Shown one piece after another: positions 8,140-17,046 of a DNA stretch of 64,000 nucleotides (positions are counted from its first letter, which is position 1; every line of letters begins with the position of its first letter). A program made the translations under genes and the position numbers. Origin of the DNA: Propionivibrio dicarboxylicus (GTDB lineage Bacteria; Pseudomonadota; Gammaproteobacteria; Burkholderiales; Rhodocyclaceae); contig NZ_FNCY01000005.1 of assembly GCF_900099695.1 (NCBI RefSeq), positions 1-64,000 on the forward strand. The letters are read 5' to 3'. Below the pieces are notes generated by a model that was not told the origin of the DNA, searched no databases, and saw only the letters and a list, made by a program, of their open reading frames with translations.

Positions 8140-8340
8140 AAGACGCTCCCGCTCAAATGCCGGGATGGCCTTCCTTTACCGGCGGCTACCCACGCCGCGT
8201 CGGGTCGGGCCGTCATTCTCAATTCATGCGTCATCGTGTCGTCTCCGTCGTGAATCGGTGCTTCTAATCGCTGACTGCCAGAGTAAAATGCGCTGACTTA
8301 CTAAACAAATGAATTTTTACGTTTTTCATATACGTATTTT

Positions 8341-8392
8341 GGTATCGGTTTCGATGCGCCCGCCGGGTCGATGCCGATACCGATGCCGATAA
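8341..8392. promoter_or_regulatory. Inverted and tandem repeats in the dehydrogenase/LysR divergent region
   Basis: GGTATCGG at 8341-8348 is the reverse complement of CCGATACC at 8374-8381. In addition, CGATGCCGATAC (8369-8380) is repeated in tandem as CGATGCCGATAA (8381-8392). The elements end 19 bp before the lysR start codon. The 272-bp divergent region also holds an AT-rich stretch with ATACGTAT around 8331-8338. A LysR-type operator is the natural interpretation. Confidence 0.5.
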
Positions 8393-8411
8393 CAACGCCG
8401 GAGGTCGTCCG

Positions 8412-9377
8412 ATGGGTTCCGCCGAAATTTCCCGCCGCCTGAAAACGCGGCTCAAGACGCGGCACATGCTGCTGCTCGTCGCGCTCGATGACGCGCGCAA
8501 CATGCACGAGGCGGCGAGCCTGACGGCGATGACCCAGCCGGGCGCCTCGAAGATGCTCAAGGACATCGAGGAAATGCTCGGCGTGAGCCTGTTCGAGCGT
8601 CTGCCGCGCGGGGTGCGTCCGACCGTCTACGGGGAAGCGTTGATCCGCCATGTCCGCCTGGCGCTCGAGCATCTGGTCCAGGGACAGGAAGCGCTGGCCG
8701 CGGTCGGCGCGGGCGTGTCGGGACAGGTGACGATCGGCGTCGTCGTCGCGCCGGCGCTGACGCTCGTGCCGCAGGCGATCGCCGCCGCGAAGGCGGAAGC
8801 GCCGGGCCTGTGCATCGGCGTCGAAGTCGGTACCAGCGACGATCTCGTCGCCCAGCTCAAGCAGGAGCGGCTCGATTTCCTGATCGCCCGGATTCTCGAA
8901 AAAGAGGACGAGCCGGGCTTGCTCTACGAGGAAATCGGCGAAGAAAGCGAATGCATCGTCGCCCGGACCGGTCATCCGCTCTGTCAGCGCAAGGATCTTG
9001 CGCTCAAGGACCTGTCGACGGCGAAATGGATTCTTTCACCGCAGGGCAGCATCCTGAGAAATTACTTTGACATGATGTTCCGGCGCGCCGATCTCGAGAT
9101 GCCGTCCAATGTCGTCGAGGTGACGTCGATTGCGATCATCACCAGCCTGCTGCGGCAATCGGATTTTCTCAACATCATGCCGTCCGACGTGGCCCGCCAC
9201 TATGCGAAAACCGGCGAGCTCGCCATCCTGCCGATCGATGTGCCCTGTCAGGTCGGCGGCTACGGCATCATCTGGCATCGCGACCAGTTGCTGTCGCCGG
9301 GTGCCGCGCTGCTGATGCGTCATGTCCGCGCCGTGGCGCGGGCGATGAAGGCGGAAGAGGGCCGGTCGGCAGTCTGA
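8412..9377 (+). CDS. LysR-family regulator, GbpR-like
   Basis: A 321-aa LysR-type transcriptional regulator. The N-terminal HTH covers roughly residues 15-75 (AASLTAMTQPGASKMLKDIE, then LFERLPRGVRPTVYG). The effector domain follows, with QVTIGVVVAPAL at its first strand. The overall pattern resembles the GbpR subgroup, whose founding member controls a sugar-binding protein in Agrobacterium; that fits the sugar-transport locus here. It is divergent from the Zn-dehydrogenase gene and shares a repeat-rich 272-bp region with it. It ends 16 bp before the convergent hybrid kinase gene. Confidence 0.9.
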   Translation: MGSAEISRRLKTRLKTRHMLLLVALDDARNMHEAASLTAMTQPGASKMLKDIEEMLGVSLFERLPRGVRPTVYGEALIRHVRLALEHLVQGQEALAAVGAGVSGQVTIGVVVAPALTLVPQAIAAAKAEAPGLCIGVEVGTSDDLVAQLKQERLDFLIARILEKEDEPGLLYEEIGEESECIVARTGHPLCQRKDLALKDLSTAKWILSPQGSILRNYFDMMFRRADLEMPSNVVEVTSIAIITSLLRQSDFLNIMPSDVARHYAKTGELAILPIDVPCQVGGYGIIWHRDQLLSPGAALLMRHVRAVARAMKAEEGRSAV

Positions 9378-9393
9378 GGGCGGAGCGTCCGGA

Positions 9394-11622
9394 TCAGGCC
9401 GGTGCGCCCGGCGCTGCCGCCTGTCCGTTGCGCAGCCAGGTCAGCAGCGTCTCGAACAGCCGCTCCGGGTCGAAGGGCTTGCCGATGTGGTCGTTCATGC
9501 CGGCGTTGAGGCAGGCCAGCCGGTCCTCGGGAAAGACGTTGGCCGTCATCGCCAGGATCGGCACGACGGCGCCCTGCGGCAGCGCGCGAATGAGTCGCGC
9601 CGCCGTCGGGCCGTCGGTGTCGGGCATCTGCATGTCCATCAGGATCAATGCATACGGGGTGGCGCGCACGCAGTCGACGGCGATGCGACCGTTGTCGGCG
9701 ACGTCGACCGTCAGGCCGACGCTTTCGAGCTGCATGCGGATGATCTGCTGGCTCAGTTCGTCGTCTTCGGCGACGAGAATGCGCGCCCCCGCGAACTGCT
9801 CGCGCAGGAGTTCCCGGGCGGGACGCGCCGGTGCCTTCGTTTCGGCCGGCTTGGCACCTTCGCTTTCCTTCCTGAAGCGGGCCGTCACGGTGAAGGTGCT
9901 GCCGACGTCGAGGGCGCTGCGAACGCTGACGTCGCCGCCCATCAGCCGGGCCAGTCGGCGCGATATGGCGAGGCCCAGGCCGGCGCCGCCATAGCGCCGT
10001 GTCATCGACGAGTCGACCTGAATGAAAGGCGCGAAAAGCCGGCTCTGCTGCTCCGGCGTCAGGCCGATGCCCTGGTCGCCGACGTCGATGCGCAGCAGCA
10101 CGCTGGATGCGTCGCTGCTCGCCTCCGATGCTTCCAGCGTAATGACGCCGTGATCGGAGAACTTGACGGCGTTGTCGATGAAGTTGAGGAGCGTTTGCCG
10201 GAAGCGGACGGCATCGCCGCACAGCCTGGCCGGCAGGGCGTCGTCGATACAGGCGACGAGGCGAAGTCCTTTCGTCGCCGCCCGTTCCTCGTAAAGCGCC
10301 AGGCAATCGAGCAGCAGCGGCCGCAGCTCGAAGGGGCTTTCAACCAGTTCGATGCGGTCGGCCTCGATGCGCGAGATGTCGAGGATGTCGTTGATGATCG
10401 CGAGCAGGTGCTTCGATGCTTTTTCGCTCTTGGCGAGGAATTCGCGCTGGCGGGGATCGCTGGCCATGCGCATGGCCAGTTGCGTCATGCCCATGATGCC
10501 GTTGAGCGGCGTGCGCAACTCGTGGCTCATGTTGGCGAGGAAGGCCGTCTTGGCGCGGCTGGCGGATTCGGCGGCGTCGAGCGCGCGGGCGAGTTCGGCC
10601 GTACGCGAATTCACCAGCGCCTCGAGATTGTTGCGGTGCTCGTGCAATTCCTCGAGCATGGCCTTGCGTTCCGAGATGTCGGTGAAGGCCCAGATCGACT
10701 CTTCTCCCGAGGCCGAGAGCGACTCGCCGTCGAACTCGTACCAGCCGACCGACCCGTCCTTGCGCCGCAGGGGAACTTCGCCGTGGAAGATCCTGCCTTG
10801 TGCGAAGGCGGCCTCGGTCTCGCGGCCGAAACGTTCGTAGGTCTGGTCGTCGGCGAACACGATGCGTGTCGCTTGTCCGATCAACTCCTGTTGCGTATAG
10901 CCGACGATCCGGGCCGAGGCCGAGTTGATCCAGGTGAAGGTATGGTTCCTGAGCTTGATGAAGCTGACGATGCGACTGTTCAGGATCGCATGCTGATCGC
11001 GTACCAGCGCCTCGATCATGCGTTCGCTGGCGACGCGCTGGGTGACGTCGCTGACGACGCCGATGATCGCCCGTCGCGTGCCGATCATCAGCGTGCTGCT
11101 GTTGACCTCGATGTCGATGACGGCGCCATCGTGGCGGACGCCGCGACAGAGAAAATACTGGCCGCCGATTTCGAGATTGCTCTGGTGCTTGAAGCGTGCG
11201 AGCACGTTCGGCACTTCTTCCGGGACGACCAGCGTGGCCGGACGGTTGCGCGGAAGTTCGTCGGCCGAATAGCCGAAGATCGCGTTGAATTTATCGTTCG
11301 AGTAGCTGAGGTTACCGTCCTCGATGATGGCGATGCCGACCATCGACTGGTTGGCGAGGCCGCGGAAACGTTCTTCCGAATCGCGCAGCGCTCGCGTGAT
11401 GCTTTCCTTTTCGGCCAGCAGCGCCTGGAGTTCGGCGGTTCGTTTGCCGACCTGGCTTTCGAGCAGGATCGCCGTCTGGAAAATGCTGAAGTCGGAGTTC
11501 TGCAGGCTGGCGCTGCGTTCGACGTGATCCATCAGCGCCGTGATCGTCTTCTTCAGGCGCGCGTTTTCGGCCTGCAGCGCTGCCGCTTCGGCCGGATCGA
11601 TTCGGACGCCTTTATCGTTCAC
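9394..11622 (-). CDS. Hybrid histidine kinase, PAS-PAS-HisKA-HATPase-REC (FIST partner 1)
   Basis: A 742-aa cytoplasmic hybrid sensor kinase with no membrane segment. Residues 10-80 are a coiled coil containing ERSASLQNSDFSIFQTA. PAS domains lie at about 82-200 and 205-320. HisKA carries His367 in ANMSHELRTPLNG, the ATPase domain contains GDQGIGL and GGAGLGLAIS, and a C-terminal receiver has ILVAEDDE and LILMDMQMP. The GTG start at 11622 has CGGAG 8 nt upstream. It follows a FIST gene by 48 nt, and its N-terminal motif recurs in the kinase at 22350-23498, which also follows a FIST gene. No separate response regulator is nearby. Confidence 0.92.
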   Translation of the reverse strand: MNDKGVRIDPAEAAALQAENARLKKTITALMDHVERSASLQNSDFSIFQTAILLESQVGKRTAELQALLAEKESITRALRDSEERFRGLANQSMVGIAIIEDGNLSYSNDKFNAIFGYSADELPRNRPATLVVPEEVPNVLARFKHQSNLEIGGQYFLCRGVRHDGAVIDIEVNSSTLMIGTRRAIIGVVSDVTQRVASERMIEALVRDQHAILNSRIVSFIKLRNHTFTWINSASARIVGYTQQELIGQATRIVFADDQTYERFGRETEAAFAQGRIFHGEVPLRRKDGSVGWYEFDGESLSASGEESIWAFTDISERKAMLEELHEHRNNLEALVNSRTAELARALDAAESASRAKTAFLANMSHELRTPLNGIMGMTQLAMRMASDPRQREFLAKSEKASKHLLAIINDILDISRIEADRIELVESPFELRPLLLDCLALYEERAATKGLRLVACIDDALPARLCGDAVRFRQTLLNFIDNAVKFSDHGVITLEASEASSDASSVLLRIDVGDQGIGLTPEQQSRLFAPFIQVDSSMTRRYGGAGLGLAISRRLARLMGGDVSVRSALDVGSTFTVTARFRKESEGAKPAETKAPARPARELLREQFAGARILVAEDDELSQQIIRMQLESVGLTVDVADNGRIAVDCVRATPYALILMDMQMPDTDGPTAARLIRALPQGAVVPILAMTANVFPEDRLACLNAGMNDHIGKPFDPERLFETLLTWLRNGQAAAPGAPA

Positions 11623-11670
11623 GGGCGGTCTCCGCGAGAGTGGCAGTTGGCAGAGGCTGGGTGGCGGCGA

Positions 11671-12822
11671 TCAAGGCAATGTCCCGCCCGAACCGATCGC
11701 CACGCCGACGAAGGTCTGGTTGATGTGGATGCCGCGGTACTGCTCGCCGTAGGTCCCGAAACCGGTGACATGATGCCGCTGCAATAATTCCTCGACGCGC
11801 TGCCGGTCCGGACTGCAGGCCATTTCGAGTTTGCGGTGTACGCAGTCGCCGGCAAGGATGATCTGCGGGGTGCCGATGTCGGCGTCGATGGCGGCGAGTT
11901 CGCTGTCGAGATTGTCGGCGAGTCCGGCGCAGCGGCCGACCCGCAGGACCAGGCCATTGTCGATGGCGCAATAGAGTTGCAGCGATCCGTCGGCATTGAC
12001 CCGCTGGATCGAGCGGGCGTAGCAGACGCCGTTGATCATGGCGACCAGCGGATGTTGCATGAAGATTTCATCGGTCAGCCTGCTCACCGCCGTATCCAGC
12101 ACGCGGGCATATTCGCCGGCGGCCGGCAGGCCGTTGATCTCCTTGACGATACGCTGTTCCGGCAAGGCTTCGGTGACGACCAGCCGCTCTTCGGTCGCTT
12201 CGATGCCCTGCGTCTTGATCAGGCGGAACGGCAGATCGGTGGCGATCAGGGCGAAGACGGCACGATCGCTGCGGAAATATCCGTCGCAATAAATGGCGGT
12301 GCGGCCGAAACGTCCGCCGTCGCCGGCCGAACCGCCGAGCAGCGGGATATTGCCGAAGGCGCTTTGCATGAAGCGGACGATCGATTCCTCGCGCACCGAC
12401 AGGCCGTCGATCATCGTCCAGGCGAAGCAATGGTTTTCGTCGGCCGTGCCGCCTTGTCGTTCGAGTTGCCGCATCAGTGTCGATGTCAGCGCCTGGCAGC
12501 GCGACGGCGTCGCCGCGTGCAGTTCGTCGAGACAGCCGCAGGCCACCCGGAAATCGGCAGCGGCGAAGCTGGCGCCGCTGAGACTGTGTTCGCAATAGCC
12601 GGCGGGGCCGATTTCACCGGCGGTGGTGCAGCCGATCACCGGAACACCGGCGAAGCGTTGGCGCATCTCGGCGGCGATGGCGTCAAGGTCATAATCGCTG
12701 GCGCAGAAAAAGACGACCAGCGCCATCTTCGCTTGTGCGACGCCGGCATGAAACGCCTCGACGGCTTCGCGCGCGCCCTCGGCGCAGGATTGCGCCCGGC
12801 GTATGCTCAATTGCATCGGCAT
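11671..12822 (-). CDS. FIST-domain sensor protein 1
   Basis: A 383-aa protein with the FIST_N and FIST_C sensory domains, which are predicted to bind small ligands in the cytoplasm. Hallmarks are VVFFCASDYDLDAIAAEM, the near-invariant VIGCTTAGEIGPAGY, GGSAGDGG, and a C-terminal FGTYGEQYRGIHINQT. I choose the ATG at 12822 because GGGGGAG is 4 nt upstream; this gives the same length (383 aa) as the paralogue at 23501-24652. The two are clearly homologous over their whole length. It is the first gene of a two-gene unit with the hybrid kinase and probably its input subunit. Confidence 0.9.
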   Translation of the reverse strand: MPMQLSIRRAQSCAEGAREAVEAFHAGVAQAKMALVVFFCASDYDLDAIAAEMRQRFAGVPVIGCTTAGEIGPAGYCEHSLSGASFAAADFRVACGCLDELHAATPSRCQALTSTLMRQLERQGGTADENHCFAWTMIDGLSVREESIVRFMQSAFGNIPLLGGSAGDGGRFGRTAIYCDGYFRSDRAVFALIATDLPFRLIKTQGIEATEERLVVTEALPEQRIVKEINGLPAAGEYARVLDTAVSRLTDEIFMQHPLVAMINGVCYARSIQRVNADGSLQLYCAIDNGLVLRVGRCAGLADNLDSELAAIDADIGTPQIILAGDCVHRKLEMACSPDRQRVEELLQRHHVTGFGTYGEQYRGIHINQTFVGVAIGSGGTLP

Positions 12823-12875
12823 GCTGCTCCCCCAAGGCAACGTCCTGAACGCCAGAAGTCAGGCAAATCGTGGTG

Positions 12876-12887
12876 TTGGCGTGCCAA
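12876..12887. promoter_or_regulatory. Inverted repeat TTGGC-GT-GCCAA upstream of FIST gene 1
   Basis: Five-base arms with a 2-bp centre lie 53 bp upstream of the FIST start codon in the divergent region shared with the iscA-like gene. It could be an operator, but no regulator can be named, and a 5-bp arm can occur by chance. Confidence 0.25.
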
Positions 12888-13019
12888 ACTGTTATAAGTT
12901 ACAGGTCCAGTATAGTCGCGCTCCCGAAAGCGCGTCCACCGCTTTGGTGGGGGGCTGTATTTCGGGGGGGCGGGTTTTTTCGACGGCATATGCCAGTAAC
13001 GAGGAAGAGGATGGTTGGC

Positions 13020-13343
13020 ATGACGATGAGCTTTACCGAACGGGCGGCGGCCGAGATTCGCAATCATCTGGTGGCGCGTGGCGGTGGGCAGGGCATCCGG
13101 GTGGTCGTCGAGACGTCGGAGTGCTCCGGCCTCGCCTATCGTCTGGAGTACGTCGATGCCGGCGAGGACGGAGACCTCGTCTTCGACAGCCACGGCGAGA
13201 AGATCTTCGTCGACCCCAAGTCCCTGGTCTGGCTGGCCGGAACCGTCATCGATTTTCTCGAAATCGGCGATGACAGCGGCTTCGCCTTTATCAATCCGAA
13301 TGTCACGAGCCAGTGCGGTTGCGGCGACAGTTTTTACGTCTGA
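13020..13343 (+). CDS. IscA/HesB-family iron-sulfur carrier
   Basis: A 107-aa A-type carrier for Fe-S cluster assembly. The three cluster-binding cysteines are present: one in VVETSECSGLAY and two in SQCGCGDSF near the C-terminus. The domain fills the whole protein, matching the usual family length. I chose the ATG at 13020 because GAGGAAGAGG ends 10 nt upstream; ATGs at 13011 and 13026 are alternatives. The long open frame reaching back to 12870 crosses a G-rich leader and is not credible coding. No other isc or suf gene is nearby, so it is a stand-alone copy. Confidence 0.9.
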   Translation: MTMSFTERAAAEIRNHLVARGGGQGIRVVVETSECSGLAYRLEYVDAGEDGDLVFDSHGEKIFVDPKSLVWLAGTVIDFLEIGDDSGFAFINPNVTSQCGCGDSFYV

Positions 13344-13474
13344 GCCGCCTGTGACGGCATCAATGCGGTCGGAATAGGCGCGTGCCGCTTGAAATGATTG
13401 CCGGTTGATCGGAGAATCGGCGGCGGTCACGAACCGTGGCGCATCGCACTTCTTCTCCTCGCAGAGCGAAAACC

Positions 13475-14392
13475 ATGAATTCCTTGCAGCGCATCCATTT
13501 TTGCGGGCTCGGCGCCTTGGGCGGCATGTATGCCGCCCGACTGGCGACCGTTCCCGGCCTTGATTTGAGCGTCATTGCCGATCCGGCACGCATCCGGCGT
13601 TATGAGGACGACGGCGTCGTCGTCAATGGCGAGCGGCTGCGTTTGTCATTTCTGCGTCCCGACGATGCGGCGCCGCCGGCCGATCTCGTCATCGTCGGCG
13701 TCAAATGGCACCAGTTGCCCGAGGCGATCGGGCAATTGCGCCCCTTCGTCGGGCCCGATACCCTGATCCTGTCGCTGCTCAACGGCATCGAGAGCGAGAA
13801 GGTCATCGCCGCCGAACTCGGCGTGCAGCCGCTCTATTCCTTTGTCGTCGAGACCGATGCCGGTCGCAAGGGTCAGTGCATCGAGTACCGGACGCTCGGC
13901 ACGATCGTCTTCGGCGAGGCGCGCAACGACGAGATTTCGCCGCGCGTCGCGGCGGTGCGCGATCTTCTCGAACGTGCCGGCATCCCGTATCGCATTCCGG
14001 TCGATATGCTGCGGGATTTGTGGTGGAAGTTCATGCTCAATGTCGGCATAAACCCGACCTCGGCGATCATGAAGGCGCCGTACGGCGTCTTCCAGACGAG
14101 CGAGGCGGCGCGTGAATGCGTGCGCATGGCCTGTCGCGAGGTGCTCGCTGTCGCCGCGCCGGAGGGCATCGCCCTGAGCGAGGCCGATATCGAGGCCTTC
14201 TTTCCGATCTTCAGCCGCCTTTCGCCGGAAAAGAAGACGTCGATGCTGCAGGACGTCGAGGCCGGGCGCAAGACCGAGATCGAGATCTTTGCCGGTACCG
14301 TCGTCGCGCTGGGACGGCGTCATGGCATTGCGACGCCGGTCAACACGATGCTGCTCAACATGATCACGACGATCGAAAACAACTACCGCTGA
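13475..14392 (+). CDS. Ketopantoate-reductase-family protein (PanE/ApbA)
   Basis: A 305-aa NADPH-dependent 2-dehydropantoate 2-reductase family enzyme. The Rossmann motif is near the N-terminus (FCGLGALGGMYAARL), followed by VIVGVKWHQLPEA. The ApbA C-terminal helical domain contains LWWKFMLNVGINPTSAIMKA, with the catalytic Lys in WWKFMLN and the NPTSA signature. Starting at the ATG at 13475 puts the glycine motif at residue 9; a GTG at 13436 would add 13 residues. Family members also reduce other 2-keto acids, so the pantothenate role is not certain here. It precedes the sigma-54 regulator by 52 nt. Confidence 0.85.
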   Translation: MNSLQRIHFCGLGALGGMYAARLATVPGLDLSVIADPARIRRYEDDGVVVNGERLRLSFLRPDDAAPPADLVIVGVKWHQLPEAIGQLRPFVGPDTLILSLLNGIESEKVIAAELGVQPLYSFVVETDAGRKGQCIEYRTLGTIVFGEARNDEISPRVAAVRDLLERAGIPYRIPVDMLRDLWWKFMLNVGINPTSAIMKAPYGVFQTSEAARECVRMACREVLAVAAPEGIALSEADIEAFFPIFSRLSPEKKTSMLQDVEAGRKTEIEIFAGTVVALGRRHGIATPVNTMLLNMITTIENNYR

Positions 14393-14444
14393 GCCAGGGG
14401 GCACGGCGGGGCCGGGTCGGCCGCTTTTCTGCAAGGGATCTTCG

Positions 14445-16010
14445 ATGTCTTCGTTGTCCGAAATGAAATGCCTGCTGGCCGAAGCGGCCGAAAGCCTCGC
14501 GAACGCGCCGTCCGGCGCCGCGACGCAACGTGCCGTCGGCATCCGCCTGAAGGAATTGCTCGCCCGCTTCGAGTCGCCGACGGTCCTCGATTTCGAGGAG
14601 ATCGGCGACCATCTCTATGACGGCGTCTATCTCGCCGACGGCACCGGGCGGACGCTGTATGTCAACAAATCCTACGAACGGATCACCGGCTTGCTGTCGC
14701 ATGAAGTCGTCGGCCGCAGCGTGCAGGAATTGCTCGACGCCGGCTTCTATTCCAATGCGGTGACGCCCGAAGTGCTGCGCCTGAAGAAGCGTGTCGATTC
14801 GGTCGGCCAGAGTCTGCGCAATGGCGCGCGCATGCTGATCACCGGCAACCCGATATTCGATCGGGATGGCAACATCAAGCTGGTGGCCGTCATCGAGCGC
14901 GAAATCACCGATCTCGACACGATGCTGGTCGAGTTGGAGGCGACCAAGCACAAGATCCGCAGCGTCGAGGCCGTCGATCAGCGCCACCGGCGCGAAATCG
15001 AGCATCTGCGCAAGGACTGGTTGAATGCCAAGCTGATCGGCGAAAGCCGTCAGGTGCGCGAAATTCTCGTGCTGGTGCGGCGCGTCGCCGATTTCGACGT
15101 GACCGTGCTGATCCAGGGCGAAACCGGCGTCGGCAAGGAGATTGTCGCGACCGAGATCCAGGAGGGCAGCACGCGCCGCGACAAGCCGTTCATCCGCGTC
15201 AATTGCGCGGCGATTCCGGCGAACCTGCTCGAAGCCGAGCTGTTCGGCTACGAGAAGGGCGCCTATACCGGCGCGTCGGCCAAGGGCAAGATCGGCCTGT
15301 TCGAATTGGCCGACAAGGGGACGATCCTGCTCGACGAGGTCGGCGACATGCCGCTGGAATTGCAGGGCAAGCTCCTGCGCGTGCTGCAGCAGAAGGAACT
15401 GACGCGTATCGGCGGTTCGCGGCCGGTGCCGCTCGACGTGCGCGTGATCGCCGCGACCAACTGCGACCTGCAGGCGCTGACCCAGGCCGGGAAGTTTCGC
15501 GCCGATCTGTATTTCCGGCTCAATGTCTTCCCGATCACCATCCCGCCGTTGCGCGAACGCCCCGATGACATCGCTGTACTCACCGCGCATTTTCTCGATC
15601 ATTACAACGTCAAATATTCGAAGAAAGTGCGCATCAGCCGCGACGGCATGGATATTCTGGGCGGGTATGCATGGCCGGGCAACGTGCGCGAATTGCAGAA
15701 CGTCATCGAGCGGTTGGTGCTGATCTCGGATCAGTCGTCCATCATTGCCGGCGATTGCCTGCTGCCAATGCTGCATCCGGGTGAGGTCCGGCGCTTGGCC
15801 GAGGCGTCACCGGCGGCGACTGTCGCGAGCGAGGGGCGCTCGCTCAAGGCGATCGTCGAGGCCGTCGAACGCTCGGTCATCGAGGACGCCTTGCGTGCGC
15901 ATGGCAGCACGCGCAAGGCGGCAAAGGCGCTCGGAGTCGATCAGTCGACGATCGTCAAGAAGGCGAAGCGACTCGGTCTTTGTCTGGGTGATGACGTTTT
16001 GCATCGCTAG
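14445..16010 (+). CDS. PAS-domain sigma-54-dependent regulator
   Basis: A 521-aa bacterial enhancer-binding protein. A PAS sensor spans about residues 45-160. The AAA+ domain then shows Walker A (GETGVGKE), the sigma-54 contact loop as GAYTGA and Walker B (TILLDEVGDMP). A C-terminal TyrR/Fis-type HTH reads STRKAAKALGVDQSTIV. There is no receiver domain, so the PAS region probably senses a ligand directly. It lies just upstream of the keto-acid cleavage cluster, whose promoter region has a -24/-12 element and inverted repeats, so it is the likely activator of those genes. Confidence 0.95.
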   Translation: MSSLSEMKCLLAEAAESLANAPSGAATQRAVGIRLKELLARFESPTVLDFEEIGDHLYDGVYLADGTGRTLYVNKSYERITGLLSHEVVGRSVQELLDAGFYSNAVTPEVLRLKKRVDSVGQSLRNGARMLITGNPIFDRDGNIKLVAVIEREITDLDTMLVELEATKHKIRSVEAVDQRHRREIEHLRKDWLNAKLIGESRQVREILVLVRRVADFDVTVLIQGETGVGKEIVATEIQEGSTRRDKPFIRVNCAAIPANLLEAELFGYEKGAYTGASAKGKIGLFELADKGTILLDEVGDMPLELQGKLLRVLQQKELTRIGGSRPVPLDVRVIAATNCDLQALTQAGKFRADLYFRLNVFPITIPPLRERPDDIAVLTAHFLDHYNVKYSKKVRISRDGMDILGGYAWPGNVRELQNVIERLVLISDQSSIIAGDCLLPMLHPGEVRRLAEASPAATVASEGRSLKAIVEAVERSVIEDALRAHGSTRKAAKALGVDQSTIVKKAKRLGLCLGDDVLHR

Positions 16011-16026
16011 ATGAATTTTTTCATCT
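16009..16026. promoter_or_regulatory. Candidate upstream activator site for the sigma-54 regulator
   Basis: AGATGAA (16009-16015) and TTCATCT (16020-16026) form a perfect 7-bp inverted repeat with a 4-bp T spacer, overlapping the regulator's stop codon. It lies about 140 bp upstream of the -24/-12 element, the usual distance for an enhancer. A second TTTCATC is found near 16118, in the sequence ATATTTCATCGATAT. Confidence 0.45.
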
Positions 16027-16167
16027 GTGGCAAAACGTCCGCCGTTACTGGGGATATGACGGTTTTCACGATCGCCGAAAGGTTCGCCGGGCTCGCTGTG
16101 TCGACGAGACCGATGACATATTTCATCGATATGGATGCGGTGTATTAAGAATCAATGAGTTAGCTGA

Positions 16168-16183
16168 TGGCCGGTTTCTTGCT
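16168..16183 (+). promoter_or_regulatory. Sigma-54 promoter of the kce-like operon
   Basis: TGGCCGGTTTCTTGCT has the invariant GG at 16169-16170 and GC at 16181-16182, exactly 10 nt apart. It matches the TGGC-N8-TGC pattern of RpoN promoters. Transcription would begin near 16193, 25 nt before the first start codon. A sigma-54 activator is encoded directly upstream. Confidence 0.75.
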
Positions 16184-16218
16184 CAATGCCTCCCGCCAAA
16201 AACACAAAGGAGGATTGA

Positions 16219-17046
16219 ATGGCAAAGACCATGATTACCGTCGCCCCGACCGGCGCCTTTCCCACCAAGGAACACAACCCGGCCGTGCCGCTGACGCCGC
16301 GCGAGATCGCCGACGACGTGTTCGAATGCTGGCAGGCCGGTGCGGCGATCGCCCACCTGCACATGCGCGACGAGGAAGGCAAGGGCACGATGAACAAGGA
16401 CCGTTTCATCGAGACCGTCGGCCGTATCCGCGAGAAGTGCGACATCGTCCTCAACCTGACGACGTCCGGCGATCTCAACGCCACCGATGAAACGCGCATG
16501 GCCCACATCATCGAACTCAAGCCGGAACTGGCCTCGTATGATGCCGGCACGATGAACTGGGGGCACTCGACGCTGTTCGTGAACCATCCGGCATTCCTCG
16601 AAAAGCTCGGCCGGACGATGATCGAGAACGGCGTCAAGCCGGAAATCGAGGTCTTTGACGCCGGCATGTTCTATAACGCCGCCTATTACATGAAGCAGGG
16701 CGTCATCAAGTCGCCCGGGTACTACCAGTTCGTGCTCGGCGCGCCGGGTGGCACGGCGGCGACGGTCGAGAACCTCGTCTATCTCAAGAGCCTGTTGCCG
16801 GCCGATGCCGTCTGGTCGGCCTTCGGCATCGGCGCCGGGCACATGCCGATCCTCTTCGCCGCCTTGTCGCTCGGCGGGCATGTGCGTGTCGGCATGGAAG
16901 ATAACGTCATGTACGCGAAGGGACGCCTGGCCAAATCGAACGCCGAATTCGTCGAGCGCACCGTCCGTCTCGTCAAGGAGTTCAACAACGACCCGGCGAC
17001 GCCGACCGACGCCCGCCAGATCCTCAATCTGAAAGCGAGGGCATGA
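16219..17046 (+). CDS. Beta-keto acid cleavage enzyme (BKACE / Kce family)
   Basis: A 275-aa TIM-barrel zinc enzyme of the former DUF849 family. Members condense a beta-keto acid with acetyl-CoA and release acetoacetate plus a new acyl-CoA. Visible marks are the zinc-site AHLHMRDEEGKG, LNLTTSGD, YDAGTMNWG, PEIEVFDAGM and FGIGAGHMP. AGGAGGATTGA precedes the ATG, an excellent ribosome site. The next gene, a hydroxyacyl dehydrogenase, overlaps it by 4 nt (ATGA), so they are translationally coupled. In this setting the dehydrogenase would make the keto acid that this enzyme cleaves. The exact substrate (aminohexanoate, carnitine-derived or other) is not determinable. Confidence 0.9.
   Translation: MAKTMITVAPTGAFPTKEHNPAVPLTPREIADDVFECWQAGAAIAHLHMRDEEGKGTMNKDRFIETVGRIREKCDIVLNLTTSGDLNATDETRMAHIIELKPELASYDAGTMNWGHSTLFVNHPAFLEKLGRTMIENGVKPEIEVFDAGMFYNAAYYMKQGVIKSPGYYQFVLGAPGGTAATVENLVYLKSLLPADAVWSAFGIGAGHMPILFAALSLGGHVRVGMEDNVMYAKGRLAKSNAEFVERTVRLVKEFNNDPATPTDARQILNLKARA

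Noticed and set aside
12942-12975. G-rich run in the leader of the iscA-like gene as a G-quadruplex.
   Set aside because: There are only three long G runs, with one loop of 9 nt. The strict four-run pattern is not met, so support is too weak.
12870-13019. N-terminal extension of the IscA-like protein from 12870.
   Set aside because: The added residues cross a G-rich leader with no family similarity, and a good ribosome site supports the start at 13020.
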